Assembly (NCBI GenBank): GCA_024710675.1
Contig: JANJUH010000456.1
Location: forward strand, 1 to 8,020
From: Lysobacterales bacterium
Lineage (GTDB): Bacteria; Pseudomonadota; Gammaproteobacteria; Xanthomonadales; SZUA-5
Reading direction: 5' to 3'
DNA length: 8,020 nt
Shown here: positions 1-5,014 of the stretch, piece by piece
Position numbering within the stretch: the first letter of the stretch is position 1
Layout of the letters: each line of letters begins with the position of its first letter
Position numbers and translations under genes: made by a program
The notes under the pieces: generated by a model
What the model saw: only the letters and a program-made list of their open reading frames with translations
Database searches by the model: none
What the model was told of the DNA's origin: nothing

Positions 1-17
1 GCGTTATGGCATGTTCG

Positions 18-84
18 GTGAGAGCGCCCTCTGGGCGCGAACGGGCCTTGCGGTGACCCCATCGCGCCCGGAGGGCGCTCCTAC
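18..84. repeat. Inverted pair of REP-like extragenic palindromes
   Basis: The arms are GAGCGCCCTCTGGGCGCGA at 22-40 and TCGCGCCCGGAGGGCGCTC at 62-80. The reverse complement of the second matches the first at 18 of 19 bases. Each arm is also a small hairpin by itself (GCGCCC against GGGCGC), so the unit is two short palindromes facing each other across 21 bases. Read on the - strand, the right element is preceded directly by GTAG (81-84). That tetranucleotide marks REPs mobilised by REP-associated tyrosine transposases in several gammaproteobacteria. The left element has GTGA at the matching place. The REP label rests on form alone, because copy number in the genome is not visible. Confidence 0.65.
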
Positions 85-87
85 GCT

Positions 88-102
88 TGGCGGCACGCTT
101 GC
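88..102 (+). promoter_or_regulatory. Possible sigma-54 (-24/-12) promoter
   Basis: The sequence TGGCGGCACGCTTGC matches the sigma-54 consensus TGGCACG-N4-TTGC at all four bases of TGGC and of TTGC, with the correct spacing. The intervening ACG is not matched. If used, transcription would start about 12 bases after the GC, near 114, only some three bases before the ATG at 117. That would give an almost leaderless transcript, which fits the lack of a Shine-Dalgarno sequence but is unusual for this promoter class. In GC-rich DNA a chance match is quite possible, so this is a candidate only. Confidence 0.22.
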
Positions 103-116
103 GCTAGGCTGACGCC

Positions 117-1367
117 ATGGTCGAACACCTGCCGCAGGAAGTGCTCGGGATCGCCGTCGCCATCGGTTGCGGCCTGCTGGTGGGCGTCGAGCGCGAGCAG
201 CACAAGTCCGATCACGCCGGGCGCATGGCGGCGGGAGTGCGCACCTGCACGCTCATTGCACTGAGCGGGGCGCTGGCGACCTTGTTGGGTCCGGTGGCGA
301 TCGCGATCGCCGGCGGCTTCATCGCACTGGCGACGGTGGCGAGTTACTGGGGTACGCAGAGCACCGACCCGGGACTCACCAGCGAAGTCGTGCTGGTGCT
401 GATGTTCCTGCTCGGCATGCTGGCGATGCAGGCGCCGGAGCTGGCGGCGGGCCTGACGGTGGTGGTGACCATCCTGCTGCAGGCCAAGTCCTGGCTGCAC
501 ACCTTCTCGCGGCAGGTGCTGACGCCACAGGAACTCAACGATGGGCTGCTGCTGCTGGCGAGTGCGCTGGTGGTGCTGCCGATCCTGCCGGCCACGCCAC
601 TCGGCTGGTTCGAGGGTCTGAACCTGCGCCGATTGTGGACGCTGGTGGTGCTGGTGATGGCGATCAACGCCGCCGGTTACGTCGCGATCCGCGCGATCGG
701 TCCGCGCCTGGGTCTGCCGCTGACCGGGCTCGTCGGGGGACTGGTGTCGAGTTCGGCGACCACCGCCAGCATGGGCTCGCGTGCGCGCCAGTCGCCCGAA
801 CTGTTGCGCGCCTGCGCGGCCGGTGGCATGGCCTCGAGCCTTGCGACCGTCGCGCTATTCGTCGTGATCCTGGTCGCAATCGACCGTACGCTGCTGAAGG
901 TGCTGGCGCCGGCGCTCGCCTGCTCTGGCGCCGGTGTGCTGCTGTGGTCGGTCTTCCTGGGCTGGCGCGCGCTGCGCGAGCCGGCGCGCGACCCGGCGAC
1001 GCTGTTGCAGGCAAGGCCCTTCCACTTCGGCCACGCGCTGGGATTCGCCGCGATGATCGCGGTGGTGCTGCTGATCTCGGCCTGGATGCAGCGCTGGCTG
1101 GGTGCCGGTGGCGTGGCACTCACGGCCGCCGTGGCGGGCTTCGCCGACACCCACGCGCCGGCGATCTCGATGGGGGAGATGGCCGCCGGCGGCACGTTGT
1201 CGCGCCCGGAAGCCGCTGTGGCGATCCTGGTGGCCTTCAGCAGCAACACCGTTACCAAGATCGTGTTGGCCTTCGGTAGCGGCGGCCGTGACTACGGGCA
1301 GCGGCTGTTGCCGGGCCTGCTGGCGATGATCGGCGGGGCGTGGCTGGGATGGTGGGCCTTCGGCTGA
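117..1367 (+). CDS. MgtC/SapB-family DUF4010 integral membrane protein
   Basis: This 416-residue protein is very hydrophobic, with roughly a dozen membrane segments. The N-terminal part is MgtC/SapB-like: GLLVGVEREQ at residues 19-28, in the first helix, and GVRTCTLIALSGAL at 40-53. The C-terminal half fits DUF4010: a serine/threonine-rich GLVSSSATTASMGSRAR at 208-224, the loop GFADTHAPAISM at 341-352, and SSNTVTKIVLAFGSGG at 375-390. MgtC proteins are linked to growth in low magnesium and inside macrophages, but the long two-domain form has no settled function, and transport is only a guess. The start is fixed at 117 by an in-frame TAG at 105-107 and because the next Met, residue 37, lies beyond the first conserved motif. 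No clear ribosome binding site is seen. The gene is alone on its strand and converges on the phosphodiesterase gene. Confidence 0.9.
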   Translation: MVEHLPQEVLGIAVAIGCGLLVGVEREQHKSDHAGRMAAGVRTCTLIALSGALATLLGPVAIAIAGGFIALATVASYWGTQSTDPGLTSEVVLVLMFLLGMLAMQAPELAAGLTVVVTILLQAKSWLHTFSRQVLTPQELNDGLLLLASALVVLPILPATPLGWFEGLNLRRLWTLVVLVMAINAAGYVAIRAIGPRLGLPLTGLVGGLVSSSATTASMGSRARQSPELLRACAAGGMASSLATVALFVVILVAIDRTLLKVLAPALACSGAGVLLWSVFLGWRALREPARDPATLLQARPFHFGHALGFAAMIAVVLLISAWMQRWLGAGGVALTAAVAGFADTHAPAISMGEMAAGGTLSRPEAAVAILVAFSSNTVTKIVLAFGSGGRDYGQRLLPGLLAMIGGAWLGWWAFG

Positions 1368-1370
1368 AAC

Positions 1371-1470
1371 GTAGCCCGTGTTGACCGCCGCAGGCGGGCT
1401 ACGCGGGTGCTCGCCGCAAACCCACGCGGGAAGCGCCGGCGGCGCTACCCACGCTGCGGTCTTGCGGGTT
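1371..1470. repeat. REP-like hairpin cluster between convergent genes
   Basis: The first element begins with GTAGCCCG (1371-1378) and closes with CGGGCTAC (1395-1402), a perfect 8-bp stem that a G-U pair (1379/1394) extends to nine. A tail follows to about 1427. An oppositely oriented element comes next: the stem AGCGCC/GGCGCT (1432-1446), flanked by CTAC at 1445-1448, which is GTAG on the other strand. ACCCACGC occurs at 1420-1427 and again at 1447-1454. A close relative of the first element sits at 2527-2581. The cluster fills nearly the whole 102-bp space between two convergent genes and could act as a two-way transcription stop, although no T-run follows the stems. Confidence 0.65.
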
Positions 1471-2417
1471 CACCGCGTCGGCATCAGCTCGATGCGATCG
1501 GTCATGACGCCGTCCACGCCCAGTGCGCTCAGATGCGCCGCGCGTTCGGGGTCGTCGGTGAAGGCGTAGACCTTGCTGCCGTTGGCGCGGGCGCGCTCGA
1601 TGAAGGTGCCCGGCCAGCCCCACAACAGTCGCACCATCGGCGAATCGGGGACCATCACCGTCGTGCCCCGGCAGTTCGCGGGCCAGCGTCCTGTCCACCC
1701 CTGCGCGAGATAGTCGAGCAGGCAGGTCTTGATCTCGTTCCCCCCACTCAGGGCGCAGCGCGGTCCTCCCGGTGCCGCGAGATACTGCGCGTTGCTCTCC
1801 TTGCGGCCCATCAGGCAGGCGCGTTCAGCCGCTGCATGACGGTCGACGACTTCCATGATCGCTGCGGTGGTTGCCGGCGCTCGGTCCTTCTGGTTGATGA
1901 CGAAGCGGGCACCGGGAAAAGCGGTGAGGACCTCGTCCAGCGTCGGAATCGCACCGACAAAGCGTCCACGGAACGGGAAGCTTTGCCCGCCGTCGGCGGT
2001 GTAGCCGTGGCCGGCATCGAGTGCCTTCAGTTGCGCCAGCGTCAGTGTGCGCGTCTCGCCGCTGCCCTCGGTACGACAGTCCACGGTCCAGTCATGCCAG
2101 ACGACGACATGGCCATCGACGGTGCGATGCGCGTCGATCTCGACCATCGTCGCGCCCGCATCGAGGGCGGCGCGGATCGAAGGGAGAGTGTTTTCGAGGT
2201 AATCGTGACGCGGCGGATCGATGCGCGTGGCGGTGCAGGTTTCGTTGGTCAGTCCTTCGCGATGGTAAGTCTGGTGGACGCCGCGATGGGCGAGCCACTC
2301 GAAGTTCGACGGCGCTTCGGCTGCGCGGAAGGGGCGCTGGGCGAGGTAGGTCAGCGCAAGCAATGCAGTCAGCGTGAGGCAGATGCGCAGCAGGATGCGG
2401 AGGGGATGTTTCGGCAT
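1470..2417 (-). CDS. Glycerophosphodiester phosphodiesterase family protein, membrane-anchored
   Basis: The protein has 315 residues. A hydrophobic stretch at about 8-26 is either a signal anchor or an uncleaved signal peptide; the rest is predicted to lie in the periplasm. The GDPD TIM-barrel signatures come in order: HRG at 44-46, ENTL at 75-78, EIDAH at 93-97 and HD at 108-109. By comparison with characterised members, H44 and H108 would be the catalytic histidines and E93 and D95 metal ligands. The third acidic ligand, usually in an ExK motif, appears to be Asn175. TDDP at 287-290 and GVDGVMTD at 300-307 fit the last strands of the barrel. Such enzymes cleave glycerophosphodiesters to glycerol-3-phosphate and an alcohol; the substrate here is unknown. 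Six cysteines (61, 114, 201, 221, 232, 249) outside the membrane segment fit disulfides. The ATG at 2417 is the first in-frame start, with no strong ribosome binding site. Confidence 0.85.
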   Translation of the reverse strand: MPKHPLRILLRICLTLTALLALTYLAQRPFRAAEAPSNFEWLAHRGVHQTYHREGLTNETCTATRIDPPRHDYLENTLPSIRAALDAGATMVEIDAHRTVDGHVVVWHDWTVDCRTEGSGETRTLTLAQLKALDAGHGYTADGGQSFPFRGRFVGAIPTLDEVLTAFPGARFVINQKDRAPATTAAIMEVVDRHAAAERACLMGRKESNAQYLAAPGGPRCALSGGNEIKTCLLDYLAQGWTGRWPANCRGTTVMVPDSPMVRLLWGWPGTFIERARANGSKVYAFTDDPERAAHLSALGVDGVMTDRIELMPTR

Positions 2418-2526
2418 GGTCTGGCCCGGTGGGATCGAGCGGCCAGCATTCGACAGCGCGATGGATCATGCGGGCCGCAATGCCGGCATCGAGTGGCCAG
2501 ATCGGGCGCGCCGGGGGCAAGTCGAG

Positions 2527-2584
2527 GTAGCCCGCGTTGACCGCGCAGCGGGCTACGCGGGGGCTTGCCGCGGGCCCACGCTAC
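2527..2584. repeat. GTAG hairpin element, second copy
   Basis: A perfect 9-bp stem, GTAGCCCGC (2527-2535) with GCGGGCTAC (2548-2556), encloses a 12-base loop. A tail follows and ends in CTAC at 2581-2584, so GTAG occurs at the outer end on both strands. Aligned by eye with 1371-1427, the two copies agree at about 85% of positions, with two single-base gaps inside the first hairpin loop. Where the copies differ in the first stem, pairing is kept (C-G here, G-U there). This supports a shared folded form and a dispersed repeat family. Confidence 0.65.
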
Positions 2585-2589
2585 GTTTT

Positions 2590-2613
2590 CTCGTGCCCTC
2601 GTGCCCTCGATCC
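2590..2613. repeat. Tandem octamer CTCGTGCC, cluster 1
   Basis: There are two exact copies of CTCGTGCC (2590-2597 and 2598-2605), then a degenerate third, CTCGATCC (2606-2613). The same octamer recurs in the same direction at 2757-2788. On the - strand the unit reads GGCACGAG. Confidence 0.75.
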
Positions 2614-2625
2614 GGCCCGGTCCGG

Positions 2626-2744
2626 CCAGCGCTTCCCGCGCTGGCGCTCACCGGGTCGGCGCATGCGCCGACATGTCCCGGTTCGCCCTTCCCGGGCGGG
2701 CGTTCGGGTCTCGAAAGGCAGTGCCTTTCGTCGGCTGCGCCGAC
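2626..2744. repeat. Run of four inverted repeats
   Basis: Four strong stems lie within about 120 bases: CCAGCGC/GCGCTGG with a 5-base loop (2626-2644); a perfect 18-bp palindrome GTCGGCGCATGCGCCGAC (2655-2672); CGAAAGGCA/TGCCTTTCG with a single-base loop (2712-2730); and GTCGGC/GCCGAC around TGC (2730-2744). The second and fourth share the stem GTCGGC/GCCGAC. Two octamer clusters frame the block. It could be a structured 3' region of the baeR transcript, a non-autonomous repeat element or a protein-binding region; the sequence does not decide. Confidence 0.65.
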
Positions 2745-2756
2745 CGACCCTCACCC

Positions 2757-2788
2757 CTCGTGCCCTCGTGCCCTCGTGCCCTCGTGGC
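2757..2788. repeat. Tandem octamer CTCGTGCC, cluster 2
   Basis: Three exact copies of CTCGTGCC (2757-2780) are followed by a fourth, CTCGTGGC, with one change (2781-2788). The cluster begins four bases beyond the baeR stop codon. It is too short and has no unique spacers, so it is not a CRISPR array; it is a simple tandem repeat open to slippage. Confidence 0.8.
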
Positions 2789-2792
2789 AACG

Positions 2793-3482
2793 CTACGGCT
2801 CGTACTTGTAGCCGACACCGTAGATCGAGCGGATGGGATCGGCCTCGGGATCGGCTTCGGCCAGCTTGCGGCGCAGGTTCTTGACGTGACTGTCGACCGT
2901 GCGATCGGACACGATGCGGTGGTCGTTGTAGAGCTGCTGCTGCAACTGGCCGCGCGACAGCACACGGCCGGGGCGTGCAGCGAGTGCCTTGAGCAGGCGG
3001 AACTCGACGGCGGTCAGGTCCAGCAGGCGACCATGCCAACGCGCCTCGAAGCGCTCCTCGTCGAGCGCCAGTGGGCCGTTTCCCGATTCCTCCCGGATTC
3101 CGGCCCACTCCTGGCTGCGCCTCAGCAGCGCTTTCACGCGGGCGACGAGTTCGCGCGGGCTGAAGGGCTTGCACAGGTAGTCGTCGGCGCCGATCTCCAG
3201 GCCGAGCAGGCGGTCGATCTCCTCGACGCGGGCGGTCACCATGATCACGGGCAGGGTCGAGAAGGTCCTGAGTTCTCGGCAGATCGTGAAGCCGTCGGTG
3301 CCGGGCAGCATCAGGTCGAGCACCAGCAGGTCCGGCGGCGCATTGCGCAGCAGTGGCAGCGCGTCGTCGCCGTGGCCGAGGACGTCGACGCGGGCGCCGC
3401 TGGCGACGAGGTAGTCGTGCATCAGCGCGGCGAGTTTGGGTTCGTCCTCGACCACGAGGATATGGCGGCCTTGGAGACTCAT
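2793..3482 (-). CDS. baeR: OmpR/PhoB-type response regulator, BaeR-like
   Basis: The protein has 229 residues. The receiver domain (about 7-120) has the acidic pocket E12/D13, the phospho-acceptor D56 in DLLVLDLMLPGTDG, T83 and K105 in CKPFSPREL. The stretch EEIDRLLGLEIGADDY (87-102) is very close to E. coli BaeR. The winged-helix DNA-binding domain (about 137-229) has LLDLTAVEFRLLKALA and SDRTVDSHVKNLRRKL, and ends at YGVGYKYEP as BaeR does near its C-terminus. Family role: phosphorylated BaeR turns on envelope-stress and efflux genes such as spy and mdtABC; no such target lies in the window. The ATG at 3482 overlaps the baeS stop as ATGA with no ribosome binding site of its own, so translation is probably coupled to baeS. 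Longer in-frame starts up to 4373 would read through baeS in another frame and are rejected. Confidence 0.93.
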   Translation of the reverse strand: MSLQGRHILVVEDEPKLAALMHDYLVASGARVDVLGHGDDALPLLRNAPPDLLVLDLMLPGTDGFTICRELRTFSTLPVIMVTARVEEIDRLLGLEIGADDYLCKPFSPRELVARVKALLRRSQEWAGIREESGNGPLALDEERFEARWHGRLLDLTAVEFRLLKALAARPGRVLSRGQLQQQLYNDHRIVSDRTVDSHVKNLRRKLAEADPEADPIRSIYGVGYKYEP

Positions 3483-4915
3483 CGCGCCGGGAATGCTATC
3501 CGCACGCGCAGTCCCCCGAGCGGCGAGGGCTCGGCCGCCAGGCTGGCCTCGTGTGCTTGTGCGATGCGGGCAACGATGGCGAGGCCCAGGCCCGCACCAC
3601 CCGCGGCGCGGCTGCGCGAGGCCTCGACGCGGAACAAGGGGTCGAAGAGCCGTGGCAGCGCTTCCGGCGGCACGCCCGGTGGCGTGTCCTCGACGATCAG
3701 CTCGATGCGCTCGCCACTGCGCTGCGTGGCCACGCGGATCTTGCCCGGCGCATCGGTGTAGCGCAGCGCGTTGGCGATCAGGTTGCCGAGGAGCTGGCGC
3801 AGGCGGTCGCGGTCGGCGCGCACCTGCGCCGTGGCGATCAAATCGGTCTCGAGGCCGAGGCCGGCGCGGCTGACGGCGTCCCGTTCCGCGTCCAGGTTCG
3901 CGCCGACCAGCGTCGCCAGGTCGCATTCCTCGAAGCGATAGGCCAGCGCGCCCGCATCGGCGAGGGAGAGCTGGTAGAGGTCTTCGACCAGTCGGGCCAG
4001 GCGCCGCACTTCGGCGTCGAAGGAGGCCAGCGCGGCGGCGTCCAAGGGCCTGACGCCATCCTGCAGCGCCTCGATCTCCCCGCGCAGGATGGCCACCGGC
4101 GTGCGCAATTCGTGCGAGATCTCGGCCGTCCAGCGCTGGCGCGCCTGGCGATGCTGCTCCAATGCTAAGGCCATCGCATCGAGATCGCGCGCCAGCGAAC
4201 CGATCTCGTCGCTGCGCGTGCTGTCGAGCCGCGTGGCGTAATCGCCATCGGCAATGCGCCGTGCCTGTCCGGCCATGGCCTTCAGTGGTGCCGCCAGCCA
4301 GCGCGAGGACAGCAAGGCGGCGGCCAGCGCCAGCAGGAGCACGGCGATGGCGGCGTACAGGCCGGTGCGCCATTGGGCTTGTGCGAACTCGATGTCGAGG
4401 GCGCTCTCGAGCCTGGGCAGCGGCAGCATGGTCAAGGTCGCGATGCGACGCTCGCCGTCGAGCAAGGGAAACTCCAGCGCCCCGATTGCACGCTGCGGCG
4501 GGCCGATGATCGCCACTCCGTCGGCATCGTAAAGCGCAAAGCGCCGCGGCACCGCCTCCTCGACGGGATCGGGCGGTGGACCCGGCCCGCGACCCCCGGC
4601 GTAGGGTCCGGGGCCCATGCCGGGCCCGCCATGGCGTCGCGACGGTGGTGGTCCGGGCGGGAGCCCCTGGGACTGGTCGTTGAGCCTGCGGAACAGCCGC
4701 GGATTGCCGCGCAGGCGTTCCCAGCCACCGGCCTCGCGGTACTCGCGGATCAGCAGCGGCAACAGGCTCTCGGCGCGCTCGGCCGCGGCGCGATTGGCAC
4801 GTTCCAGCAGGCCCTCACGGAAACTGTGCTGCTGCACCGCGAACAGCACCAGCACCGCGGCCAGCGTGGCGAGCGCGGTGAGGGTGAACAGGCGCAGGGA
4901 GAGTGGCAGACGCAA
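3479..4915 (-). CDS. baeS: BaeS-like sensor histidine kinase
   Basis: The protein has 478 residues. TM1 (about 8-27) and TM2 (about 186-203) bracket a periplasmic sensor of some 160 residues. HAMP follows at about 204-257. The HisKA domain has the phospho-acceptor H268 in SHELRTP. The ATPase domain has the N box at N378/N382, a G1 box VEDTPPGVP (408-416) of the form seen in BaeS, the F box LFDPLFRVE (423-431) and the G2 box GGAGLGLAI (439-447). The enzyme phosphorylates itself and passes the phosphate to BaeR. The periplasmic part holds an unusual Pro/Gly-rich insert at 84-117. The start is TTG at 4915: an in-frame TAG at 4949-4951 blocks extension, and the first internal ATG is Met98, which would remove TM1. 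A weak GGAT lies eight bases upstream of the TTG. The stop overlaps the baeR start. Confidence 0.92.
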   Translation of the reverse strand: MRLPLSLRLFTLTALATLAAVLVLFAVQQHSFREGLLERANRAAAERAESLLPLLIREYREAGGWERLRGNPRLFRRLNDQSQGLPPGPPPSRRHGGPGMGPGPYAGGRGPGPPPDPVEEAVPRRFALYDADGVAIIGPPQRAIGALEFPLLDGERRIATLTMLPLPRLESALDIEFAQAQWRTGLYAAIAVLLLALAAALLSSRWLAAPLKAMAGQARRIADGDYATRLDSTRSDEIGSLARDLDAMALALEQHRQARQRWTAEISHELRTPVAILRGEIEALQDGVRPLDAAALASFDAEVRRLARLVEDLYQLSLADAGALAYRFEECDLATLVGANLDAERDAVSRAGLGLETDLIATAQVRADRDRLRQLLGNLIANALRYTDAPGKIRVATQRSGERIELIVEDTPPGVPPEALPRLFDPLFRVEASRSRAAGGAGLGLAIVARIAQAHEASLAAEPSPLGGLRVRIAFPAR

Positions 4916-5014
4916 GATAACTGATCCGGACGGGCCGTCAGGAGCACCCTAGCGGTCGGCTTGGACGCGGAGTAGTGGCGTGATCCGCATTCCATCGCTT
5001 TTCCACAATCCTGC
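4916..5014 (-). other. 99-bp gap between Ser/Thr kinase gene and baeS
   Basis: The part next to the kinase stop (about 4980-5010) is clearly richer in A and T than its surroundings, as promoter regions in GC-rich genomes often are. A possible -35 (TTGTGG on the - strand) is present, but no acceptable -10 lies at the right distance, and no sigma-54 site or terminator with a T-run is seen. It may hold the baeSR promoter or be a mere operon spacer. Confidence 0.35.

Larger units (their letters stand above)
1..116. other. Non-coding left edge upstream of the MgtC-family gene
   Basis: No credible coding region is seen here. The stretch holds an inverted pair of REP-like palindromes (22-40 and 62-80) and a possible sigma-54-type promoter (88-102). 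An in-frame TAG at 105-107 ends any upstream extension of the gene that begins at 117. Whether a gene left of the window ends just outside it cannot be told. Confidence 0.7.
2418..2792. other. 375-bp gene-free, repeat-rich spacer
   Basis: The spacer lies between the stop of baeR and the start of the phosphodiesterase gene. The half next to the phosphodiesterase (2418-2526) shows no convincing gene or promoter. The rest holds a GTAG hairpin element (2527-2584), octamer cluster one (2590-2613), a run of hairpins (2626-2744) and octamer cluster two (2757-2788). Reading frames that cross it show no recognisable protein and are low-complexity, rich in Arg, Pro, Ala and Ser. The gap suggests that the phosphodiesterase gene is transcribed separately from baeSR. 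Confidence 0.7.

Noticed and set aside
7..21. Second sigma-54-like site (TGGCATG at 7-13)
   Set aside because: The -24 part is good but the -12 part reads GTGA with GA where GC is required.
1371..1402. Intrinsic terminator
   Set aside because: The stem is strong but no T-run follows on either strand, so it is listed as a repeat with a possible stop function only.
2590..2788. CRISPR array
   Set aside because: The repeat unit is eight bases in direct tandem, without spacers of even length and without cas genes.
1407..4168. Long + strand frames opposite the phosphodiesterase, baeR and baeS genes (for example 1407-2540, 2565-3761, 3353-4168)
   Set aside because: They cross clear genes and non-coding repeats, are rich in Arg, Ala and Gly with no family resemblance, and are shadows of the - strand genes.
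3483..4373. Longer in-frame start for baeR that would make a 526-residue protein
   Set aside because: The extra residues overlap baeS in another frame and are low-complexity; the BaeR fold begins at the ATG at 3482.
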